Source: Dehalococcoidales bacterium (GTDB lineage Bacteria > Chloroflexota > Dehalococcoidia > Dehalococcoidales > UBA3254). Taken from it: 58,740 nucleotides of DNA. Location of the stretch: NCBI GenBank assembly GCA_016926695.1, contig JAFGOB010000139.1, positions 1 through 58,740 of the forward strand, written 5' to 3'. Positions within the stretch are counted from its first letter, which is position 1; every line of letters starts with the position of its first letter. Both the position numbers and the translations under genes were made by a program. Below, piece by piece: positions 35,955 through 44,178 of the stretch. The notes beneath the pieces are model-generated. The model saw nothing but the letters and a program-made list of their open reading frames with translations, was not told where the DNA came from and searched no databases.

Positions 35955-37637
35955 ATGTCAGGACTGAGTTTTAAACAGAAAGCAGACAGCATTACGATAA
36001 TGAATCCCGTATGCAGCAACATGATGGCGGAGCGAATTCCTCTGGCGCCCCGTACCTTCACCAGCCTGGAAAATAAGACAATATACTTTGTAGATATAGG
36101 ATGGGGCGGTCCCAGAGCAGGGGCTGATGTTTTCCAGGTAATGCAGACCTGGTTCGCGGATAACATACCTACGGCGATAACAAAGCTTATCAGGAAAAAG
36201 GGTGGTTATGAGGATGATGATCCCGCACTGTGGAAAAGGGTTAAAGCTGAAGCGGATGCCTGTATAATAGGCCTTAGCTGTTGAGACGGCTGCGGTGCGG
36301 CCTTGAGCCGTCACGCCAAAAAATTGGAACAGCTCGGAATACCAACAGCGCCCTGTACAGGCATAAACGTGGCAGCCTACCTCAAGGGATGGGACAGGCA
36401 ATACGGCAGTGGAATTCCCCTGCGATATACCGTATTTCCTCTGCCTGTTGCGGGAGTATCAAGGGCGGTACACGAAAAGTATGTCAATGGTAACGACCCT
36501 GATACCGGCTGGCCTATCATGCAGGAGGTTATCGAGGCCCTTACATTGCCGGTTACCCCTGAAGAGAGTTTGACGGGAACACCGGATTCTGCCGTGGAGC
36601 CCGGATTTCTGCCGCCTGATACAGAGGAGAACCTTCAGCAGTATTTTAAAACCAATGACCTGACTGATTACCTTCCGGTGATGCTTCCCACCGAAGAAAG
36701 AGTGGCTGCTATGCTTAAAGGGACCAGCCACAAGCCGGACGAAGTGGTAAAGGTCCTGACCTGGCCGAATGGCGCCAGAAAACTCACTGTGGAGAAGGTC
36801 GCCATACATGCCGTAATGGCGGGCGCCAGGCCACAGTATTTACCGGTTATCCTGGCGATGGCTACGCTGACACCCTACGGCAACTCTACCACCTCCCTTT
36901 CAAACATGCTAATCGTTAACGGCCCTATCCGTAAAGAGATAGGCATGAACTCTGGAACAGGCGCTATGGGGCCTTATAATGAAGCCAACTCGGTTATCGG
37001 AAGGACCTATACATTGCTCTCCAGATGTGCGGGGAACCTCCATGCCGGAAAGACCGCTTTTTGCTCTCTGGGAAGTAATCTTCAATACAACAATAGTTGT
37101 TTTGCCGAGAATGAGGAGAACCTGCCTGACGGATGGATTCCCCTGAGCCACAAGTTCGGCTACAAGAAAGAAGATAGTGTGATATCGTTGGGCATCGGCT
37201 GGAGTTATATATCCTGTGTGGGAGAGGTTGAAACCGACTATCCGCCTCAATTTTTGATACGCGACTATATGAAATCACTTACAGGCGTTATTTCGAACGC
37301 TCTGCTGTGCTGCGATCCGCTGGTAGCCAGGATGCTGCATGATGAGGGAGGCTTTGCGACTAAGGAAGCGTTATCACAATGGCTTGCCGAAAACGTAAAG
37401 GTCCCAGCTCAGCAGTACTGGGGAAACGGGTTTACAGCCAGCGGTCATCTTACCCTTGCCCAACAGGGACTGGAACCCTATGCGACCTGGATCAAGATTC
37501 CACAAGATTCGCTGATAGAGCCTTTCACCAATCCCAAAGGTATCAATACGGTTGTGGTGGGCGGTCAGACCAACACTATCTGGTTCATTACCGATTACAT
37601 AGTGAACAAGGGTGTCTCGATTGACGCCTGGCGGTAA
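35955..37637 (+). CDS. Predicted selenoprotein 1 (UGSC-related, in-frame TGA)
   Basis: A continuous frame of 560 codons broken only by TGA at 36282-36284 (residue 110). It reads GLSC-U-DGCGAALSRHAKKLEQLGIPT. The N-terminal domain (about 1-190: LENKTIYFVDIGWGG, then the U-x-G-C turn, LEQLGIPT) resembles the UGSC family of (seleno)proteins, where U-x-x-C forms a redox pair. The second domain (about 215-560) has the DYLPVMLPTEERVAAML, EKVAIHAVMAGARP, NGPIRKEIGMNSG and FAENEEN motifs of an uncharacterised module. A 7-bp stem (36285-36291 / 36306-36312), or an alternative with a GGT apical loop (36288-36302), directly follows the TGA. The ATG has a GGAGG RBS. If TGA were a stop, only 109 residues would be made. 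Confidence 0.85.
36285..36312 (+). promoter_or_regulatory. Putative SECIS hairpin of selenoprotein 1
   Basis: It starts at the base after TGA. Outer stem GACGGCT / AGCCGTC with a 14-base loop; alternative GGCTGC-GGT-GCGGCC with one G-U pair. Both expose G residues in the apical part, as bacterial SECIS elements require. It is less classical than the element of selenoprotein 2. Confidence 0.55.
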
Positions 37638-37899
37638 TAGCGGTCTGCGTGTAACACCTGGCTGAAGATGTGATTGATCCGGTCAATCAATGTTAAAACA
37701 AAATGAAGACAGCGGAATTCTGCTCGAACTCTTTGTTCTTTATTGAAGGCGGAACAGGGCGGGTAAACCGGTGTTGCTCCTCATGTAAAAGAATAACCTT
37801 CTCTGATATATATTAAAAAGAAGTGGAATCATATCAGTCTTGCTGCTGCAGATATGGTACACAATGCGCTGAACCGGGATGTAAAAACAGGGGTAGGGT
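37638..37899. other. Intergenic stretch between selenoprotein 1 and permease
   Basis: 262 bases without a convincing gene. It contains one perfect hairpin, TGATTGA (37671-37677) / TCAATCA (37683-37689), loop TCCGG. A separate promoter for the permease genes could lie in the AT-rich part at about 37790-37830, but I see no clear hexamers. Confidence 0.4.
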
Positions 37900-38856
37900 A
37901 TGATTACCTATATTGTCAGGCGATTATTACAGGGCATTCTGGTGCTGATTATAGTGACGGTTTTCGTTTTCCTGATTATGCGTCTCCTTCCGGGCGATCC
38001 GTTATCTCTCTATGTGGCCCAATCACAAATGGAAAACATATCTCCCGAAGAGATGGATATCCTGAAAGACCAATACGGTCTGAATAAATCACTCCCGCTT
38101 CAATATATTGACTGGATAGGCGGTATTCTTCAGGGCGATCTGGGGAATTCCATTTTCATGAAAGAGAATGTCAATACCCTGTTTGCCCAGCGGCTGCCGG
38201 TAACCCTGCACCTGGGCATATTATCCATGATTATCAGTGCTATTTTCGGCATTACCTTCGGTGTGATTTGTGCTTTACGGAGGGGAAAATGGATAGATAC
38301 CGTGTTGACTCTCCTGGCTAATGTGGGAATTACCGCTCCTTCCTTCTGGGTAGGAATAATACTGATCTATTTTCTGTCTCTGAAGTTGAAATTGCTTCCT
38401 CTCTATGGTTATACCTCTCCCTTCACCGACTTCTGGCTGAGCACCCGCCAGCTTGTATTGCCCGTATTTTGCCTGTCCATCTTTTCTATTGCGTCACTGA
38501 CACGCCAGACCAGATCGAGCACTCTTGAAGTTGTAAGGCAGGACTACGTGCGTACTGCCTGGGCGAAGGGCTTAAGAGAACGGGTGGTGGTCATGAGACA
38601 TATTGTCAAGAATTCGCTGATACCGGTGGTCACCATACTGGGTATGCAGATGGGTTTTATTTTCGGGGGATCGGTTCTTATTGAGACGGTCTTTAACATT
38701 CAGGGTATCGGCAGGTTATTGAGAGACGCGGCTTTTTCGCATGATTATCCGATTGTCCAGGGCGGCGTTCTTATCATTTCATCGGTGGTGGTATTATCAA
38801 ATCTTATTGTTGATATTTCGTATGGTTGGTTTGATCCCAGAATCAGGTACGACTGA
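37900..38856 (+). CDS. ABC transporter permease, DppB type, second set
   Basis: A 318-residue membrane permease, the same length as and clearly homologous to the 10916 protein. It starts MITYIVRRLLQGILVLIIVTVFVFLIMRLLPGDPL, and the EAA loop is DYVRTAWAKGLRERVVVMRHIVKN (about 214-238). Its partner is the DppC-type gene 11 bases downstream. The two sets (9.2-12.8 kb and 34.2-39.8 kb) look like duplicated transport modules with different accessory genes. No ATPase gene is present. Confidence 0.93.
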   Translation: MITYIVRRLLQGILVLIIVTVFVFLIMRLLPGDPLSLYVAQSQMENISPEEMDILKDQYGLNKSLPLQYIDWIGGILQGDLGNSIFMKENVNTLFAQRLPVTLHLGILSMIISAIFGITFGVICALRRGKWIDTVLTLLANVGITAPSFWVGIILIYFLSLKLKLLPLYGYTSPFTDFWLSTRQLVLPVFCLSIFSIASLTRQTRSSTLEVVRQDYVRTAWAKGLRERVVVMRHIVKNSLIPVVTILGMQMGFIFGGSVLIETVFNIQGIGRLLRDAAFSHDYPIVQGGVLIISSVVVLSNLIVDISYGWFDPRIRYD

Positions 38857-38867
38857 AGGGAAAAGAA

Positions 38868-39776
38868 ATGTCTAAAAATCCAGAATCACTCAAGTATGCA
38901 GTGGAAACGACGGAAGAAGCAATACCGCACTACAGTGAATTTCACCGGGTTGTAAAGATCTTTTTCGGACGTAAACTGGCTGTAGTCGGATTGGTTTTCG
39001 TTCTTTTGCTCATTTTCACCGCTATCTTCGCTCCGCTGCTTGCTCCCTACGATCCGTATAAAATGGACATGAAAAATAAATTGCAGCAACCCGGTCTGAC
39101 CCACCTGCTGGGTACCGATCTTCTGGGAAGAGATACCTTAAGCCGTGTTATTTACGGAAGCAGGACCTCACTGGGAATCGGGTTTGCAGCAGTAGCCCTG
39201 GCTGTGATATTCGGAGAAAGCCTGGGATTGATAGCGGCCCATTTCGGAGGAATTACGTTTTCAATCATTATGAGGTTCACTGATGCTTTAATGTCATTGC
39301 CTATGATGATAACGGCGTTGATAATGGCTTCCGTTCTGGGCGGTGGTATCAAGAATGTGATTATTGCCCTGGCTGTCGGAGGTGTAGCGGGGCATTGCCG
39401 TATGATGTGTGGTGTTGCTATGACCATAAAGCAGAATGATTATATTATTGCGGGCCGTTCCATTGGAGCAGGTAATATGCGTATGATGTTCAGGCATATC
39501 TTTCCCAATGCTCTTCCTACATTACTGGTTATGATGACCATGAACCTGGGGATGGTTATCCTTTCTGAAGCAGGACTAAGTTTCCTGGGGATAGGAATCG
39601 TGCCACCTACCTGTGCTTGGGGCAGTATGGTCAGTGATGGCTACCAGTACCTGCTGACCAATCCTGTACTCTCCTTTGCTCCCGGTATAGCCATTATGAT
39701 TGTTGTATTCGGGTTCAATATGATGGGCGACGGTCTCAGGGACTCTCTTGATCCGAGACTCAGAGGGTCTTTGTAA
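38868..39776 (+). CDS. ABC transporter permease, DppC type, second set
   Basis: A 302-residue permease. N-terminal cytoplasmic stretch, first helix LAVVGLVFVLLLIFTAIFAPLLAPYDPY, then HLLGTDLLGRDTLSRVIYGSRTS, the EAA loop NDYIIAGRSIGAGNMRMMFRHIFPN and the end MGDGLRDSLDPRLRGSL. The ATG follows GAAGGG. It forms the channel with the DppB-type protein. A hairpin (TTCCGGTT / AACCGGAA, 39807-39828) follows the stop. Confidence 0.93.
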   Translation: MSKNPESLKYAVETTEEAIPHYSEFHRVVKIFFGRKLAVVGLVFVLLLIFTAIFAPLLAPYDPYKMDMKNKLQQPGLTHLLGTDLLGRDTLSRVIYGSRTSLGIGFAAVALAVIFGESLGLIAAHFGGITFSIIMRFTDALMSLPMMITALIMASVLGGGIKNVIIALAVGGVAGHCRMMCGVAMTIKQNDYIIAGRSIGAGNMRMMFRHIFPNALPTLLVMMTMNLGMVILSEAGLSFLGIGIVPPTCAWGSMVSDGYQYLLTNPVLSFAPGIAIMIVVFGFNMMGDGLRDSLDPRLRGSL

Positions 39777-39806
39777 GACTTCCTTCGTGAGACAATTACA
39801 TCAAAT

Positions 39807-39828
39807 TTCCGGTTTCATTTAACCGGAA
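39807..39828 (+). terminator. Hairpin after the second permease pair
   Basis: 8-bp perfect stem with a 6-base loop, 30 bases after the permease stop. There is no T-run; it may separate or tune expression of the downstream selenoprotein. Confidence 0.5.
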
Positions 39829-39881
39829 TCATACTGTTACTAATCGTCTTATAACATGGAGTATTATGGGACTCCGCCTGG

Positions 39882-39910
39882 GTCGCTGCCAGGCTGTGCA
39901 GGGCAGCGAC
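39882..39910 (+). promoter_or_regulatory. Leader hairpin upstream of selenoprotein 2
   Basis: A 9-bp perfect stem (GTCGCTGCC / GGCAGCGAC) with an 11-base loop ends 85 bases before the start codon. It may be an RNA control element or a second terminator-like structure. No known riboswitch was recognised. Confidence 0.4.
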
Positions 39911-39995
39911 ATGTTGTCATTGCTTGCCTGCGGATTGGCGGTATTTGTAATATCCGCAATTTGTCATGGCTTTATAAATGGAAAGGAGGAATACA

Positions 39996-41741
39996 GTGGC
40001 AGTTGAATTACGATTATCAGTACTAAGTCCTGAAGCACAAAGTATGGTTGCGAGTGGGCCTCCGCCAGCCCCCCGTCCTCTGGCCGGACGCCTGGAAACC
40101 CTGGAAAATAAAAAGGTTTATCTGGTAGATACCGGTTTCGGCGGAAGCTACAAGTTCATGCTGCAACTGCAAAAATGGTTCAATGAGTATATGCCTTCAG
40201 TCACCACCATCCGCAGGCGTAAACCCGGTGAAGTGTTTACCGACGATAGACAGGAACTCTGGGAGGAGATCAAAGCCAAAGGAGATGCAGCAGTAATTGG
40301 CGTAGGTGGTTGACCGGGCTGCTCCGCAGCGGTCGCTGCATGTGCCGGGAAGCTGGAAACAGTCTACGGGATACCGGTTGCGCCGGTTGTGACCCATAAA
40401 TACATGCCCTATGTCAGGAAGCAAGTGGCACTCGCCGGTACTCCTTTATCTTTTATCTGCACCCCGCATCCGGTTGTCGGTGTGTCTGATGAAGCCCTCT
40501 ACAAATACGTTGATGGACCTGACCCGGAAACAGGGAAACCCGTCATAGAAGAGATTATCGATGCATTGACAAAATCTTTGGCCGTGGAGCTGGATGAGGT
40601 ATACGCCGGAAATGAAAATAGCGTTAATCAGCAGACCATTCTGGGACCGGATACCGAAGAGAATTTACAGCGCCTGTTTTATGAAAAGGGATGGACGGAC
40701 GGACTGCCTATAATCCTGCCCACCGAAGAACGTGTGAATGAAATGCTTAATGCCACCAGCCATTCTCCGGATGAGGTGGTTGGCGAGGTGTATGTGCGTA
40801 ATATAAACCGCAACGTGAAGTACACCGTATCCAATATTGCCGTTATTGCGGTAATGGCCGGCGCCAGGCCTGAACATTTTCCGGTGATACTGGCGATAGC
40901 GGCAACTCAACAGGCGGCCTTTTTCCCCTCCACAACACCCTTTGCCCTGATGCTGCTGGTAAACGGGCCGATACGCAACGAAATCGGGATGAACTCCGGA
41001 GTGGGAGCATTCAGTCCGATTAACCTGGCTAATGCGGTGATCGGCAGAGCCTGGACGTTGATGTCCGCCTGCTGGGGATATAACAAACCTTTACAGACCC
41101 TCTGGAGTTCCCAGGGGAACAATCTTATTTTTAACAGCATGTGCGTTGCGGAGAATGAAGAGAAAAGCGTTTTTACTCCTTTCCATGTTCAAAAGGGTTT
41201 TAAAGCGGAAGAGAGCGTTGTCAGTGTTTTCAGAGGATGGAATCTTCTGAACAGCCTGCATGCAGCCTCCAAACGCTCAGTCGGAGAGGAAATAAATATC
41301 CAGTTAAGTGTAATTCCTTCACTCTATTCCAATGCCACAATAATAATGGACCCGCTGGTGGCCAGAAACTTGAAAGAGAATGAAGGCTTTGAGAAAAAAG
41401 AGGACTACAGCCGCTGGTTATCCGGGAACGTGAAGATACCCGCTGGGCGTTTCTGGGGAACGGACTATATAGATATGTTCATAACTCCCATGGCAAACGA
41501 GGGAAAGGAGCCCTTTGCCTCATGGAAAAAAGCGCCGGATGATGAGTTGATCCCGCATTATTATAATCCGGACAACATAAACATCGTGGTAGTGGGAGGG
41601 GAGACCAGTCCGTTATGGAAAACTACAGACTACTGGTACGTAGCCAGCGCATCTATCGATAAATGGAGAGCGAATACAACCGGCATAGAATGCCAGGATG
41701 GTACTTGCGGATTGCCGGATGAACCGGTTGAGTACGATTAA
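39996..41741 (+). CDS. Predicted selenoprotein 2 (UGSC-related, in-frame TGA)
   Basis: A 581-codon frame from a GTG behind AAAGGAGG (an ATG at 39978 lies ahead of that RBS), interrupted by TGA at 40311-40313 (residue 106): VIGVGG-U-PGCSAAVAACAGKLETVYGIPV. It is homologous to selenoprotein 1 over both domains: LENKKVYLVDTGFGG, the U-x-G-C turn, then GWTDGLPIILPTEERVNEML, AVMAGARPEHFPVILA, NGPIRNEIGMNSG, VAENEE. The C-terminus has an added tail with two cysteines (ECQDGTCG). The hairpin at 40326-40339 fits a bacterial SECIS. Both U-x-G-C and the conserved second domain suggest a thiol/selenol redox enzyme of unknown substrate. It is probably co-transcribed with the SDR gene. Confidence 0.88.
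40314..40348 (+). promoter_or_regulatory. Putative SECIS element of selenoprotein 2
   Basis: GCAGC (40326-40330), apical loop GGTC (40331-40334), GCTGC (40335-40339), starting 17 bases after the TGA. CCGG at 40314-40317 can pair with CCGG at 40345-40348 as lower stem. E. coli fdhF, from memory, also has a GGUC apical loop about 18 bases after UGA, on a GCA/UGC stem. Confidence 0.75.
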
Positions 41742-41835
41742 TATTTGGTTAAATTTTATCAAATGCAGCCAGTGAAATGTGTTGTTGAAATGGCGGAAAC
41801 TATATACTATATTTAACAAATAAAGGAGGCGATTG

Positions 41836-42795
41836 ATGAAGGATTTTGCCGGAAAAGTATGTTTTATAACCGGAGGAGCTTCCGGTGCAGGATTCGGACA
41901 GGCCAGGGTTTTTTCAGAGGCGGGCTGCAAGATAGTTATTGCGGATATACGCCAGGACCACCTGGATGAGGCCACGGCCTATTTCCGGGAGAAAAAGGCG
42001 GAAGTCCATACTATAAAACTGGATATTACAGACCGCAAGGCTTACGCGGAGGCAGCGGATGAGGTGGAAAAGGTATACGGGTGTCCGCCACAGCTTCTTT
42101 TTAATACCGCGGGAGTAAATACCTTCGGCCCGGCTGAAGCTACTACATTTGAAGATTTTGACTGGGTAATAGGCGTGGATTTGGGTGGTGTAATCAATGG
42201 TATGGTGACGTTTGTACCGCGTATGATCAAGGCCGGCAAGGGCGGGTATATTGTCTCAACCTCCTCGATGGGCGGCTTCATGGGCGGGCTGACAACCACT
42301 CCATATTCAGCCGCCAAAGCGGCGGTCAACAGCCTGATGATGAGCTATCATCAAGCCCTCAGGCCTTACGGCATTGGCGTGTCCTGTCTTTGTCCCAGCG
42401 GAATAAAATCAAACATAGGAGAGTCAACATTTACTCGGCCGGAGCATCTGAAAAATACCGGATATAACGTAGATGAAAAAGTAATCGAGTTCATGCGCTA
42501 TCACTATTCCATGGGAATAGACCCTCTAGAACTAGCCCGGATACTCAAAAAAGGCATTGAGGACGAAAGGTTCTTTATATTACCCTTCCCGGATCCGGAG
42601 AAGACTTTGAGGAACGAAATGGAAGCGTTTTTCAACTACACTACTGCGGAAGGCACCAAAAAGCAGGATGAGTTTGTGGCAAACAGGATGAAGGGAATCA
42701 GGGAACATCCGATGAAGAACCTGGAGGGCGCAGTCGAGGCCGGATGGGGCATGGCCAGGAAGGATTTGACCTGGGTTAAAGACCATACGAAATAA
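41836..42795 (+). CDS. Short-chain dehydrogenase/reductase (SDR)
   Basis: A 319-residue SDR. The cofactor motif is CFITGGASGAGFGQARVF (TGxxxGxG), with a D-containing strand (IVIADIRQDH) suggesting NAD(H). The NAG-like NTAGVNTFG motif is present, and the catalytic set is Ser (STSSMGG), Tyr and Lys (YSAAKAAV). It is about 60 residues longer than the minimum SDR at the C-terminus, with PDPEKTLRNEMEAFF. The ATG after AAAGGAGG is chosen over a TTG one codon earlier. It lies 95 bases after selenoprotein 2 and probably oxidises or reduces a hydroxyl/ketone in the same pathway. Cytoplasmic. Confidence 0.9.
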   Translation: MKDFAGKVCFITGGASGAGFGQARVFSEAGCKIVIADIRQDHLDEATAYFREKKAEVHTIKLDITDRKAYAEAADEVEKVYGCPPQLLFNTAGVNTFGPAEATTFEDFDWVIGVDLGGVINGMVTFVPRMIKAGKGGYIVSTSSMGGFMGGLTTTPYSAAKAAVNSLMMSYHQALRPYGIGVSCLCPSGIKSNIGESTFTRPEHLKNTGYNVDEKVIEFMRYHYSMGIDPLELARILKKGIEDERFFILPFPDPEKTLRNEMEAFFNYTTAEGTKKQDEFVANRMKGIREHPMKNLEGAVEAGWGMARKDLTWVKDHTK

Positions 42796-42870
42796 ATCAT
42801 GGCTAAGCTGAAAAGCGGAATATCTTCAATAGGGGTTTTTCTGAGAAAAGGGACCTGATCGGAGACGCTG

Positions 42871-43632
42871 ATGAGTGTGCTTGATCATGCTTACGATCAT
42901 CCCTTGGAAGCGGAGGAACATACCAGCGGGCCCCTGGCGGGCGGACTGATGCTCGGCTACCAGTGCGGTATGCTGTGGGGCTCAGCGCTGGCAGCCGGCG
43001 CGCAGGCCTACCGGCTTCTTGGTTCAGGAACGCAAGCTCAGTTCGGGGCCGTTACGGCAGCGCAAAAAATCGTGGAATCCTTCCGCCGCCGTACCGGGGA
43101 TAAAACAGACTGCTTCGAAATAGCCGGGATTTCCAGCTTCAAGGAGAAAAGGCAGATTTTGAAATATTTCACTTCAGGGGGGATGGTTAACTGCCTTGGT
43201 ATGGCAGCCGGATATCCTCCAGAGGCGTTTGATGCGATAAACAGCTCCCTTTGCGGGTTGTCTGCTGAAGTTCCCTTTCCTCCATTGAGCTGCTCGGCGG
43301 TACTGGCTCAAAAGACGGGTATGTCTGAAATGCATACGATAATGGCGGCCGGATTTGCGGGAGGCATCGGTTTGAGCGGGGGTGCCTGCGGGGCGCTGGG
43401 GACGGCGATATGGGCTATCGGCATAAAAGGCCTCCGGAAAGGGGAAAGCCGTAAGATAACATCGTCAAAGATAAACGATATCATCGAAAGGTTTTCAAAT
43501 GGCGCCGGTTCCAGGTACAGATGCCGCGAAATCACGGGGCGCGAATTTAAGGATATCAAGGATCATGCGGACTACCTGCGCTCCGGGGGATGCAGCACGA
43601 TTATCGATTTGTTGGCTTTGGTTCAGCATTAG
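42871..43632 (+). CDS. C_GCAxxG_C_C-type putative redox protein
   Basis: A 253-residue protein with two glycine/cysteine-rich segments typical of the C_GCAxxG_C_C family: LAGGLMLGYQCGMLWGSALAAGAQA (about 21-45) and AGGIGLSGGACGALGTAIWA (about 168-187). The C-terminal CREITGREFKDIKDHADYLRSGGCSTII supplies the last paired cysteines. The first cysteine of the usual pair is replaced in part of the protein, so the set of potential redox or metal cysteines is altered. Members are proposed redox-active proteins and some are selenoproteins; here no TGA is seen. It is the last gene of the selenoprotein block. Confidence 0.72.
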   Translation: MSVLDHAYDHPLEAEEHTSGPLAGGLMLGYQCGMLWGSALAAGAQAYRLLGSGTQAQFGAVTAAQKIVESFRRRTGDKTDCFEIAGISSFKEKRQILKYFTSGGMVNCLGMAAGYPPEAFDAINSSLCGLSAEVPFPPLSCSAVLAQKTGMSEMHTIMAAGFAGGIGLSGGACGALGTAIWAIGIKGLRKGESRKITSSKINDIIERFSNGAGSRYRCREITGREFKDIKDHADYLRSGGCSTIIDLLALVQH

Positions 43633-43745
43633 CACCGGACAAGCCTCCCGATATCGTTATTGAGCTTTCCTTTTAGCGGAACGCAGCAGCCGCAGGTTGC
43701 CGCAGAACCTCAGGATGAAGGAACGGACTCTATTTTAGAAGTAAC

Positions 43746-44108
43746 TTAATAATACTTGGGGAATCCCACGTTTACCAGAGTCCTGACAGCGGCGATGAGG
43801 GCGGCCGGCGCCATAAGCCTGGCAAGATAGTAGACTATCTCATTAATATGGGTCCCCAGGCCGTATACCAGTTGGTCCAGAGGCGAAAACCCGGCGGTTC
43901 CCACGATAACCAGGGCTACGGATGCAACCAGTAAAGGTATGATATCCTTTCCGGTAATATTGAAAATACCCACGATAATACCCAGAATTACCAGTACCAG
44001 GATAATCGCACCGTTGGCAGGTGCTACAATACCGGCGACAAGTGCGGTAATCAGACCCATAACGAACGCGAAGAAACCTATAAGCTGAGGGATTCTTTTT
44101 AATCTCAT
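43746..44108 (-). CDS. Small integral membrane protein, unknown function
   Basis: A 120-residue protein with three to four hydrophobic helices (LIGFFAFVMGLITALVAGIVAP, GAIILVLVILGIIVGIF, IIPLLVASVALVIVG, and a weaker one near YLARLMAPAALIAAVRTLV). The AGGAGG RBS is strong. It lies 70 bases after malQ on the same strand and may be the last gene of the glycogen operon. No family recognised; a channel or anchoring protein is possible. Confidence 0.7.
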   Translation of the reverse strand: MRLKRIPQLIGFFAFVMGLITALVAGIVAPANGAIILVLVILGIIVGIFNITGKDIIPLLVASVALVIVGTAGFSPLDQLVYGLGTHINEIVYYLARLMAPAALIAAVRTLVNVGFPKYY

Positions 44109-44178
44109 AGTTGCCTCCTGACATTAACTGATTAAGTATGGAAACAGCTTCTGCTATAGTAAACAGAGGCCGGATATT

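Noticed and set aside
36282..36284. TGA in selenoprotein 1 as a true stop or sequencing error
   Set aside because: The homologous gene at 39996 has TGA at the same codon, and both continue with conserved sequence and a hairpin. Two matching errors are unlikely.
42871..43632. Third selenoprotein in the block
   Set aside because: No in-frame TGA is found within or around the C_GCAxxG_C_C gene.
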